A program made the translations under genes and the position numbers. 64,000 bases of DNA from Pseudomonas sivasensis (GTDB lineage: Bacteria > Pseudomonadota > Gammaproteobacteria > Pseudomonadales > Pseudomonadaceae), in the NCBI RefSeq assembly GCF_013778505.1, contig NZ_JAAOWU010000023.1, positions 23,725 through 87,724 of the forward strand. The letters are read 5' to 3'. Position 1 is the stretch's first letter; each line of letters begins with the position of its first letter. This document shows positions 1 to 20,900 of this stretch, piece by piece. The notes beneath the pieces are model-generated. The model had not been told where the DNA came from and ran no database searches. It saw nothing but the letters and a program-made list of their open reading frames with translations.

Positions 1-10696
<10,696 letters not shown>

Positions 10697-10701
10697 AACG
10701 T

Positions 10702-10728
10702 CGCCGCCCCTGATGGTCAGGGGCGGCG
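10702..10728. terminator. Perfect GC-rich hairpin after the NRPS stop codon
   Basis: Two perfectly complementary 12-base arms (CGCCGCCCCTGA and its complement) flank a 3-base loop, starting 5 bases after the NRPS stop. Only a weak T-rich stretch follows. It may attenuate read-through into the hydrolase gene rather than stop it completely. Confidence 0.6.
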
Positions 10729-10756
10729 CTTCAGCCTATTTCACAAGGAACATGCA

Positions 10757-11710
10757 ATGCCCCTGGACCCTGATCTCGAAGGTTTTCTGGAATTGGCGCA
10801 GATGGGTCGCCTGACCGGTAAAAGCCAACCCATGCACGCACTGAGTGTTGAACAGGCACGGCGGGAGTTCGAACAGACTTCGGCCATTCTCGACCCCAGC
10901 CCGCCGGGGTCGGTGGTGGTCACCCACCTGACGGTCACCGCCCGCGATGGCCATGCACTGCCCGCCCGTCTTTACCGGGCACCCGGCACCGCGCAATTGC
11001 CGGTGATTGCGTACTTCCACGGCGGCGGTTACGTGGTGGGCAGCCTGGACTCCCACGACTCCATCTGCCGCAGGCTCGCGGCCAGCGGTCAGTACGCGGT
11101 GTTCGCGCCCAGCTACCGTCTGGCGCCACAGGCGAGCTTCCCGACCGCAGTGAATGACAGCCTCGACGCCGCCAATTGGCTGGCCGAACAGGCCGGCAAC
11201 CTGCAACTGGACAACCGCCGGATTACCCTGGCGGGTGACAGTGTGGGGGCAACGCTGGCGACCGTCCTGGCGATCACCGCAGTGAAGGCGCCGCAACAAC
11301 TGGCGTTCAAACCCTGGGCCCAGTTGCTGTTTTACCCGGTCACTGATACCTCGCGGCAGCGTGATTCCCATCGCCACTATGCCGAGGATTACCTGCTGGA
11401 AACGGCCACGCTGGAATGGTTCTACCAACACTATTGCCCGAACGCCCAACAGCGCCTGGACTGGCGAGTCTCGCCGTTGCTGGCCGAAGGGCTGACTGCG
11501 CTGGCACCGGCCTATATCAGCCTGGCCCAGTACGATCCGCTGTATGACGAAGGGCAGGCGTACGCCCAGATGCTGGCCGCGAGCGGCACAGCGGTCAGCC
11601 TGCACGTGCAGTCGGGGCTGACCCATGACTTCCTGCGCATGAACGGCATTACCAGCGCGGTTGCAGGCATTTATGAAGGCGTGTTGAGTTGGTTGGGGGA
11701 ACAGCGCTAA
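10757..11710 (+). CDS. Alpha/beta hydrolase fold-3 esterase (acetyl esterase/HSL-like)
   Basis: A 317-residue cytoplasmic hydrolase of the hormone-sensitive-lipase/Aes family. It has the oxyanion motif HGGG (about residues 92-95), the nucleophile elbow GDSVG (about 158-162) and a late His in the SGLTHDF segment (about 290-295). No signal peptide is visible. The start is supported by AAGGAA six bases upstream. It lies 60 bases downstream of the thioesterase-containing NRPS in the same direction, separated by a strong hairpin, so it may belong to the siderophore cluster as a tailoring or ester-cleaving enzyme. That link is positional only. The family acts on short acyl esters, and the substrate cannot be read from the sequence. 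Confidence 0.85.
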   Translation: MPLDPDLEGFLELAQMGRLTGKSQPMHALSVEQARREFEQTSAILDPSPPGSVVVTHLTVTARDGHALPARLYRAPGTAQLPVIAYFHGGGYVVGSLDSHDSICRRLAASGQYAVFAPSYRLAPQASFPTAVNDSLDAANWLAEQAGNLQLDNRRITLAGDSVGATLATVLAITAVKAPQQLAFKPWAQLLFYPVTDTSRQRDSHRHYAEDYLLETATLEWFYQHYCPNAQQRLDWRVSPLLAEGLTALAPAYISLAQYDPLYDEGQAYAQMLAASGTAVSLHVQSGLTHDFLRMNGITSAVAGIYEGVLSWLGEQR

Positions 11711-11739
11711 GCAACACTTGACCGTTCCCGCCATTAAAC

Positions 11740-11764
11740 AACGGGGCTGATTGCCAGCCCCGTT
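11740..11764. terminator. Bidirectional terminator between convergent genes
   Basis: Arms AACGGGGCTG and CAGCCCCGTT surround a 5-base loop, followed by a T run on the plus strand and preceded by an A-rich stretch that gives Us on the minus strand. It sits between the hydrolase (plus) and the Asp-activating NRPS (minus), where both transcripts should end. Confidence 0.85.
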
Positions 11765-11772
11765 TTACATCC

Positions 11773-14700
11773 CTACCCCTGCTCCTTGCTCGCCTGCAAC
11801 TGCCTGGCCTTTTCCATAAGCGCCGCTTTCTCTTCAGGTGTCATTGCATCCATGCGCAAACGTGCCTGGGCGACTCTCTCCAACTGCCCAGCGACAGTTT
11901 CACGCTCGCGCAGCTCCCGCGCCAATGCCGCCACGCTTGGGTGATCAAACACCACGCCGGGATGAATCTCGCATTGCAGCAGTTTGCGGATGCCTGCCAC
12001 CAGCTTGATCACCAACAAGGAATGCCCGCCTGCGGCGAAAAAGTCCTCCTCGATGCTCAGCCGTTCCAACCCGACCAATTGGGCCATGCGCGTGGACAAC
12101 AGGGTTTCAAGCGCATCCCGTGGCGCGACGTACACCGCCTGGGAAGCCACAGGTTGAGCGTGTTGCAGCGCCTTGCGGTCAACCTTGCCGTTTGGCAGGC
12201 GCGGCATGCGTTCAAGGCTCACAATCTGGCGCGGCACCATGGCCGCCGGGAGATGCTGGGCCAGTTGGTTTTTCAATTGAGGCCCTACGTCCTCTGCCGT
12301 CGCCGCACGCATTACCACAAACGCTTGCGGCTCCTCTTGCACCAGCACCACCACGGCCTCACTGACCTCGGGCAAACGCAGCAACTGCGCCTCTATCTCG
12401 GCCAGCTCAATGCGGAAACCACGCACCTTGACCTGATGATCGCGACGGCCATACAGCTGCACGCCCCCCTCCACCCGATAACGGGCCAGGTCTCCCGTGC
12501 GGTAAAGGCGCTCGCCGTCCACCAGCGGGCTATGGATAAACGCGTCTGCATCCGCCTCGCCCTGCAAGTAGCCTCGGCACAACTGATGGCCACCGATGAA
12601 CAACTCACCGAGTTCACCCGTTGCCAGCAATTGCGCGTCGGCGCCCAGTACGAAGACTTGGTTTCCGGGAAGCACGTGGGTCAGCGGCACGCCATGGGAC
12701 ACGTCTTCCGCAGGCAGTAACGGATGCACCATCACGCCCACTGTCGCTTCGGTGGGGCCGTAATGGTTGAACACGCGACAGTCGGGCCGCAGCTGACGAA
12801 TGCGCTGCACCAGGCTCACGCCGATGGCTTCACCGCCCAGCACCAGCGTGTCAGGCAATACGGCGGTATCAGCCTCAAGCAAGGCGGCCAGGTGCGAAGG
12901 CACGATTTTCAGGCAATCGATGCTGTTTTCCCGCAGGAACCCGGCGAAGCGCTGGGGATCTTGCAGGGTCGCATCGTCAGCTATATGCAAGGTCGCGCCG
13001 TTGTAGAGCGCGCCGAACAAGGCGGTGTTGCCCAGGTCCGCCGCTACCGTGGAACTAAAGGCAACGTGGCGGCAGGCGGACAGGCCCAGTTGCTGGCTGC
13101 TGCTCGCGGTGTAGTTGAGTAACGCGCCATGCTCGATCACCACGCCTTTGGGCTGGCCGGTGGAGCCGGAGGTGAACAGCACATAGGCGACGTCACGGGC
13201 CTGCACGGACACCGCCGGGGCCACCGTGGCATCCTGGGTTGATGCGCCCGGATTGAGCAGTTTGAACGCGGTCAGCGGGTCGTCCTGGCCTGGCGCGTGA
13301 GTCACCAGGATCAAGCTCGCGGCGGCGTGCCGTGCGATTTCAGCCTGGCGCGCCACTGGCCATTGCGGGTCCAGCGGCAGATAGGCTGCGCCCGCACGCC
13401 AGGTGGCAAGAATGGCGACGACCAGTTCCGCCGAACGCGGCAGCGCCAGGCCCACGATCGACCCAGCGCCCACACCCTGGCGCAGTAATTCGGCACTCAA
13501 GCGCGCAGTACGGGCATCCAGTTCAGCGTAGCTAAGGGCCTGGCCCGCAGCGACCAACGCCACGGCATCCGGCGTCTGATCAGCCCACGCAGCGATACGT
13601 TGCGGCAACAACTGCGGCGTTTGCATGATTTGCGCCGGCGGGTTCAGTGCCAGCAACCGGCTCTTTTCGTCGGCACCCAACAGGTTCAGGCGTGCAAGGG
13701 TTTCATCCGGTTTGTCGGCGATGCTGTGGAGCAACTCGCGGAGCTGGCCCAACAGCGTCTCGACGGCGGGCGCCGTATAGCGTGCGGGATTGAAGTCCAG
13801 TGATAAACCTTGAGGTTCGCCAGACGCTGCGATTTCCAACTGAAGGGCCAACTCGAATTCAGGCAGACGGGCCGGCAGGTCGCTGCCCACCCAAACCATC
13901 CCGGCCACTTCACGCGGTTCCGAAACCAACCGATTGCCAAAACCGACCGCAGGCGCGGCCTGTTGTGGGAATGACAACGGTGTCCAGTATTCCTGCCAGG
14001 TGCGGTGCTGATCCAACTGTGCGGCCAAGGTGGTCACCAGCTCACGGAAGGTGCTGGCCGGATCAATGCGAATCGCCAACGGCAGGGTTTTCTCGAACAG
14101 GCCCAGGCTGTGGCTGAAAAATTCATAATCCAGGCGCGCATCATGCCGCCATCCCGCCAGGAATGACTCCCGACCACTGATGCGTGCCAGCAGTACCCAC
14201 CAGGCGGCGTGCATCAGCACGTCCAGCGGCAGCCCCGCCGTGCGCAGGCGAGCCAATAGCGATTGATCCAGTGGCACACTCAAGCGTTCTGCCGGCAGGA
14301 CTTCTGCGCACGTCAGGCGATAGGGCAAGTCTGGCCCGCTGAGCAGCCCCTCGTACCCTTGCAGATACTGCTGCCAGTAAGCCTTGGCGGTGTCTGCGTC
14401 TTCGTCGAAGATCACCTCGCTGCGCCATTCCAGGTACTGGGAAAACTGCCCCGGCTCGTCCTCTTCAAACCCTTGCTGCCCATAAGCGGCCAACAACTCC
14501 TGCTGGATCAGGGCCAAGGTCCCGGCGTCGGCGGCGTAACGCGCCACGCCGATCAACAGTTGCCAGTGGTCCGTTTCCAGGCGCTGCAACAACGCACCGA
14601 TCAGCGGCTGTTGCTGCTGCAACCACTGCTGTTGGCGTGCAATCACCTGTTGGGGCGACGCCACGTCGAGCCACTGGGTCAAGCTCACCGCTTGAGCCGG

Positions 14701-14952
14701 CGCGACCCGCTGGCGCAATCCGTGATAACCACTGACGGACGCAAACTGCGCACTCAATGCTTCGTGGCGCACCGCAAGGCTATCCAACGCGTGTTGCAGG
14801 CGCACCGGGTCCAGCTCGCCACGAATATCCAGTTTCAGGCAGTGGGTCAGATCCCCCCAGCTCGCCCCTTGTTGCCGTGCGTCCAGATGCTGTTGCTGCT
14901 CGACCAGCAACGCCAGTCCCGCGTCCACGGTTCCCTGTTGTGCAGTACTCAT
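11773..14952 (-). CDS. Siderophore NRPS: interface (degenerate C)-A(Asp)-carrier
   Basis: A 1059-residue single-module NRPS. Residues 1-430 have the condensation fold, but the HHxxxDG catalytic motif is replaced by a segment containing ARYAADAG (about 137-145), so this part should not form peptide bonds. It fits the interface domains described for siderophore beta-hydroxylase systems. The A domain follows (SGSTG near 590; NGKVDRKAL near 920) with pocket DLTKVGHVGK, which matches the aspartate code as recalled. A carrier domain comes next (GGHSL near 973). A charged helical tail of about 45 residues may dock to the next synthetase. The start ATG overlaps the stop of the upstream PvdI-like gene by 4 bases, so the two are translationally coupled. 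Inferred role: load Asp, present it to the TauD domain of the partner protein for beta-hydroxylation, then accept the chain from the partner's last C domain. The receiving NRPS is not downstream on this strand. Confidence 0.9.
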   Translation of the reverse strand: MSTAQQGTVDAGLALLVEQQQHLDARQQGASWGDLTHCLKLDIRGELDPVRLQHALDSLAVRHEALSAQFASVSGYHGLRQRVAPAQAVSLTQWLDVASPQQVIARQQQWLQQQQPLIGALLQRLETDHWQLLIGVARYAADAGTLALIQQELLAAYGQQGFEEDEPGQFSQYLEWRSEVIFDEDADTAKAYWQQYLQGYEGLLSGPDLPYRLTCAEVLPAERLSVPLDQSLLARLRTAGLPLDVLMHAAWWVLLARISGRESFLAGWRHDARLDYEFFSHSLGLFEKTLPLAIRIDPASTFRELVTTLAAQLDQHRTWQEYWTPLSFPQQAAPAVGFGNRLVSEPREVAGMVWVGSDLPARLPEFELALQLEIAASGEPQGLSLDFNPARYTAPAVETLLGQLRELLHSIADKPDETLARLNLLGADEKSRLLALNPPAQIMQTPQLLPQRIAAWADQTPDAVALVAAGQALSYAELDARTARLSAELLRQGVGAGSIVGLALPRSAELVVAILATWRAGAAYLPLDPQWPVARQAEIARHAAASLILVTHAPGQDDPLTAFKLLNPGASTQDATVAPAVSVQARDVAYVLFTSGSTGQPKGVVIEHGALLNYTASSSQQLGLSACRHVAFSSTVAADLGNTALFGALYNGATLHIADDATLQDPQRFAGFLRENSIDCLKIVPSHLAALLEADTAVLPDTLVLGGEAIGVSLVQRIRQLRPDCRVFNHYGPTEATVGVMVHPLLPAEDVSHGVPLTHVLPGNQVFVLGADAQLLATGELGELFIGGHQLCRGYLQGEADADAFIHSPLVDGERLYRTGDLARYRVEGGVQLYGRRDHQVKVRGFRIELAEIEAQLLRLPEVSEAVVVLVQEEPQAFVVMRAATAEDVGPQLKNQLAQHLPAAMVPRQIVSLERMPRLPNGKVDRKALQHAQPVASQAVYVAPRDALETLLSTRMAQLVGLERLSIEEDFFAAGGHSLLVIKLVAGIRKLLQCEIHPGVVFDHPSVAALARELRERETVAGQLERVAQARLRMDAMTPEEKAALMEKARQLQASKEQG

Positions 14953-17900
14953 GCTCCGGCCTCTTCCTTTTCGGTCTCGCTATGCGCTAGGTGCAGCGCG
15001 CTGCGTTCAATCATTTCGCCCATTGCCACAACGATCTTGCGCGGTCCTTCGAAGGGATCACGTGCGTGGGCAGCCAGCATGTTGTCCAGCAGGATGACAT
15101 CGCCCTTGTGCCAGTCGAACCGCACCGCGCAGGCTTCGTACAGCTCGCCCACCAAGGCCATGACTTCGTCTTCAATCGGCGAGCCATCGCCGTAGTACAC
15201 GTGCCGAGGCATACGCTGCTCGCCGAACAGCACCAGCAAGTCTTCGCGCACATCCGGGTCCAGGCAGAAGATGTGGTGCAACTGAACCTGGTTGAAGAAG
15301 GTTTTTTCCCCCGTCACCGGGTGCCGGATGATCGCCGGGCACGGGGTGCGGATTTGCAGTTCATCGTTGTCCAGCCAGGTCCACGCGATGCCCGCTGCCC
15401 GGCAACGCGCCTCGACGTCGGCACGCACGTCGGTCTTGAAGAAGTGCTGCCAGGAAACGTCGAGCTTGTCGGCAAAGGTGCGCACGTACAGCAACCCCTT
15501 GTCCTCGAAGCGCTCGCGGATCGCCGCCGGCAACTTGAGGTACATCTGCCGGCAGTCCACCACCGGTGTGGCGCCGCCGATTGGGGATGGCTGTTCGCAG
15601 AAGAACAGCTGCTTGCGCGGCCAGCGGTCCTGATGGGAGCTTTCGTTATGGAACAGGATCATTTTCTTTTCGGGGTACGGCGTGGACCGGTAGGTGTTCT
15701 TACCGCCCTCTTTTTTCGGCAAGTCGCCATATTGGCCATAGAGGCCCGGCTGTACAGCTTCAGCAAACGCTTCGAAGTCATGAATATCGCGCAGGGCAAA
15801 TCCACGGAACAGAATCCCCGCATGGCGAGCCAGTTTTTCTTCCACCAGGGCGCGGTTGTCCTTGATCCAGGCCACCAGGTCCAGGCCTGGATCAGTGGGT
15901 TCCATCAGCAATGGAAAATCCTGCCCGGGTACCAGCAGCGATTCACGCATCAACGCGCCGGCAGGCCTGTCGGTGCGGCTCTGGGATTTTTTCAGGAACT
16001 TGCCCAGCTTGTCGGCCTTGATGGCTGGCGGTACAGGCGTCGTGGTTTGTTCCAAGGTGTTGGTAGGCATGGTGATATCCCCTAATTGAATGTTCGGATC
16101 ACACACAATCTGTTCAAGAATTCCCGTCCAGGCGTTGACGAATGACTCGATGCGTTGTTGTTCAAACAGGTCGCTGGCGTACTGCCAGGTACCGTGCAGG
16201 CCGCCTGCATCCTCATCGATGAACAGGGCCATATCGAACTTGGAGTAACCGCCACGAGTGGGCAGTACCTCAACCTCGATCCCGTCCATCTGGCCACCCT
16301 GCACCGGCAGGTTGTTCATCACGAACAACACCTGCACCAGTGGGTTGAAACCCCGTTGGCGCGGGCGCGGCGAGGCCTCCACAATCATGTCGAAGGGCAG
16401 GTCCTGATGATCGAAAGCGTCCAGCGCGGTGCCTTGGGTGGTGGCCAGGAAAGCGCTGAACGGTTGCTGCGCCACGAAGGTCGAGCGCAGCGGCAGAATG
16501 TTCACGAAGAAACCGATCAGACCTTCCAGCTCAGGCTGCTGGCGCCCGGCAACGTCGGCACCGACCAGCACGTCATCGCTGCCGCTGAGGCGATGCAGCA
16601 AAATCTGGAACGCGGCCAGCATCGTGCTGTACAGCGTGACACCGGCACGCGCCGACACCGCCTTAAGCCCTTCATGCAAGGCCACGGGCAGCGTGAAACC
16701 GAGGTCGCGACCTTCATGGGTCGGCGCCTGGGGGCGCGGTTGGTCGGTGGGCAGTTGCAACACGCCGCTGTGACCGGCCAGTGCCTGTTCCCAGTAACGC
16801 GCCTGCGCGGCCAGCACGCCGGTGCGTTGCAGTTGCTGTTGCCAGAGGGCGTAATCGGAATACTGGATCGGCAGCGACGGCAGCGGCTCAACGACCCCCG
16901 CCTTCGCCCGGCCATAGAAGCCCACCAGTTCATTGACCAGCACCGCCATGGACCAGCCATCGGAGATGATGTGGTGCATCGAATACAGCAACACATGTTC
17001 GGTGGGGCCCAGCTTGAGCACCTGTCCACGTAACAAAGGCGCGTGCAGCAGGCTGATGGATTGGCGGGTGTTCGCCTCAACGGCGACCGCGACCCGGCGC
17101 TGCTGTTCAGCGGGATCCAGGGACGACAGGTCCAGTAACGGCAAGTCGACCTCCACGTGCGCGGCGATGACGGCCTGCGGGTCACCCTCCTCGTCGGTGA
17201 TGTAGGCCGTGCGCAGGGTTTCGTGGCGGGCAACCACCTGTGCCAGGCTGCTGACCAGCAGCGGCACCGACAACTCGCCGCGCAAGCGCACGGCCAGCGG
17301 CATGCCATAGGCGCCCCTGGCCTGCGACAGCTGCTCCACTACCCATAGCCGGCGTTGCACCAGGGACAGTGTCGCGCAGGTTTTTTCGCCGTGGGCCACT
17401 AACGGGCTGCGCGTCAGCGACTTGTCCTGCCCGGTGCGGGTGGAGATCGCCGCGATAAAGTCTGCCAGTCGCGGCGCGCCAAACAGGTCACGCAGGGTCA
17501 GGTCGCAGGCCAACAGCGCCTTCAAGCGTGCGACCACTTGGGTGGCCAATAGCGAATGCCCACCCAACTCAAAGAAGTGATCGTCCAGCCCGACCTGTTC
17601 CAGCCCCAGCACGTTTTGCCAAACCTCGGCGACCTGAATGTCCAGGGCCGTTCGGGGTGCCACATAGTGTTTTTGCCGTTGGCTGACATCCGGCTTTGGC
17701 AAGGCTTTACGGTCCAGTTTGCCGTTGGGGCTCAGGGGCAACACGTCGATCAGCATCAGGAAACTCGGCACCATGTAGTCCGGCAACGACTGACGCAACG
17801 CCGCCGTCAAGGCGTGCGCCTCCAGGGCATCCGACTGGGGCACGACATAGGCGACCAACTGCGCGCCGGTCGGCCCGTCCAGCGCAATCACCACCGCCTC

Positions 17901-20900
17901 GCGCACCTGAGGCATGGCTTGCAGACAGGCTTCGATTTCACCCATCTCGATCCGGAACCCACGGATTTTCACTTGATGGTCAATGCGGCCCACGTACTCC
18001 AGGGCCGCGTTGTCGTTGTAGCGAGCCAAGTCGCCGCTGCGGTAGAGCCGCGACCCCGGCACGCCGGAGAACGGGTCCGGCAAGAAGCGCTCGGCGGTCA
18101 GCGCCGGGCGATCGAAGTAGCCCTGGGCCAAGCCCGCCGCCGCACCGATGCACAGCTCGCCGACGCCGCAGGTCGGCAGCAATTCAAACCCGCTGTCCAG
18201 CACGTACAGCGCGCGCCCGTCGATCGCCCGCCCGATGGGCATGCCAAAGGCGTCATTGGCATCTGCAAGCTGGCAGTCATGCACGCTGGAGACCACGGTG
18301 GCTTCGGTCGGGCCATAGGTGTTCACCAGACGAACGTTGCCCAACCCAGCCTCGTGCCAGGCACGTACGCCCTCCACGGCCATGGCTTCGCCGCCGACAT
18401 GCACTTGGCGCAAGTTGCCCAGGGCGCGGCCATCGACGGCGCACTCCTTGGCCAGCAAGTACCAATAGGCCGCGGGTAAGTCGGCCAGGGTCACGCCCTG
18501 CTCGACGATTTGCTGCGCCAGCAACCCGGCGTCCCACAGCTCATCGCCGCGCATGATCAGCGCCGCGCCGATGCACAGCGGCGGGTAGCATTGCTCGACA
18601 AACCCGTCGAAGCTGAACGTCGCAAATTGCAGCACGCGGTCGGCAGGCGTCAGCGCACTGTAATCGGCCGCTGTGTCGCAGAACTGGTCGAGTGCAGCAT
18701 GGTCGATGGCCACACCCTTGGGTTGGCCGGTGGAGCCTGAGGTGTAGATCACATAAGCGAGGTCGGCGGCAGTGGCGCGGTTCGGTGGATTGGTCAACGG
18801 GTAGCCCGCCAGCTCTTCACCCTGTGCGCTGAACTCCACACGTTTGAGCCCATGGGGCAGCGGCAGATCAGCCAGCAAGCCGGTCTCGCTGAGCAACAGG
18901 TTCAGACGGCTGTCTGCCAACATGTAGCTCAGGCGCTCGGCTGGGTAGTTGGGGTCCAGCGGTACGTAGGCCGCGCCACTTTTGAGGACGGCCAGCAGGC
19001 TGACGATCAACTGCGGGCCACGCCGGGAAACCAGGCCTACCCGTTGGCCCGGGCCGACACCCTGCTCCAGCAGGCGGTGAGCCAGACGGTTAGCCCGCTG
19101 ATTGAGCTGGGCGTAACTCAGGCGTTCACTGCCTGCCTGAACCGCCAACGCATCAGGGGTGGCTTGGGCTTGGGTGGCGATGCGCTCATGCACACGCATT
19201 GGCCGCGGCGCAGTACCAGGGGATTGGCTGATGGCGAGCAGCGAGGCTTGCGTGCTGTTGTCCAGCAGTTGCAGGGTACCGAGTGGCGCGTGGATATCCG
19301 CCACCCATTGCGCCAGCAGGTGCTGCAGGTTGGCGCTCAATTGCGCGACGTGTTGCTCGGTGAACCGCGCCCGGTCGTAGCTGAACTCCAGGCGCAAGCC
19401 GGTCCCCAGCTCGATGCCCAGGGTCAACGGGTAGTGGGTGCGCTCATGGTTGTGCATCTTGCCGAAGGTCAGGCCCGCTGGCGCGCCTTGCTTGAGCGCT
19501 TCGGCTACCGGGAAGTTTTCAAACACCAGCAAGGTGTCGAACAGTGCGGCACCTTGTTGACCGGCCCAGCCCTGGATGTCGTAAAGCGGTACGTGTTCAT
19601 GGTCGCGCAGGCTGAGGTTCAGCGCTTGCAGCTCCGCGAGCCACGTGGCGGCGGACTGGGCCGGCGAGGCCGCGCTGATGATTGGCAACGTGTTGATAAA
19701 CAGGCCCAGTTGCTGCTCGATACCCGGCAACGGCGCCGAACGCCCGGCAACAGTAGCACCGAAGGCCACGCAATCCTGGCCGGTGTAGCGTTGCAGCAAG
19801 AGGCTCCAGGCGCCTTGCAGCAGGGTGTTGAGGGTGACTTTGTGCTGGCGCGCGCAATCGCCGAGCGCGCGGGTGAATTGGCTGTCCAGGGTGGTGTGAT
19901 GGTCGGCCATGCCCGCCCCTTCGACCGGCACGCGCAGTGCTTCAGCCAGCAGGGTTGGGGCTTGCAACGGTGCCAGGGCTTCGCGCCAGAACTTTTCGCC
20001 CGAGGCTTGCTGCTGCAGCCAACCCAAGTAATCGCGGAACTGCCCCAACGGTGCGGGCAAAACGTGGCCTGCGTAGTCGGCAATGACTTCGCCGAGCAAC
20101 TGGGCATTGCTCCAGCCATCCATGAGGATGTGATGGCTGGTGAAAATCATGTGCCAGCCCGTACCGGCACCGCGCACCAACATCAGGCGAAACAGGGGCG
20201 CCGCGTTCAACTCAAAACCGCGCTGACGCTCGGCGTCGGCCAAGGCGTCGAGGTCAGCATGCGGGTCTTCGATCACGTGCAGCTGCAAATCGACCTGGCG
20301 CTGGATCACTTGATGGGCGCTGTCCAGGCCGAGCCAGTGGAAGCTGCTGCGCAAAATGTCATGCCGATCCAGCGCCGCCTGCCAGGCACGACCAAAGCTC
20401 AGCAGGTCGAGGCCTTCAATGTCCAGGCGCAGCTGGTTGATATAGGCCTGGGCTTCAGGCTCGTACAGGGTGTGGAACAGCATGCCTTGCTGCATGGGCG
20501 ACAGCGGGTAGATATCGGCGATGGCCGGGCCGTCCACGGGCAAATCATCCAATTGCTGTTGGGTCAGGGTTGCCAGCGCAAAGTCCGACGGCGTCACCTG
20601 CCCGGCGGGTGTATCGCAGCAGTGCTGGATCAAGGCGTTGAGTTCGGCGGTGTAATCATCCGCCAGGCGCTGGATGGTCGACGCCTGGAACATCTCGCGG
20701 CTGAACCCCCATTGCAGCGCCAGTTCGCCGCCATACACCTGCCCTTCCACCGTCAGCCAGTTGGCCAATGGCGCTTCGGGGTCTTGGGCCTGGCCGCTGC
20801 CTTGGGTGGCGGGCACGAACAATGCGGACTCATCGAACTGGCGATCGAACTGGCCGAGGTAGTTGAACGTGATGCGCGGCGCGACCAGGCCCGCAAGGGC

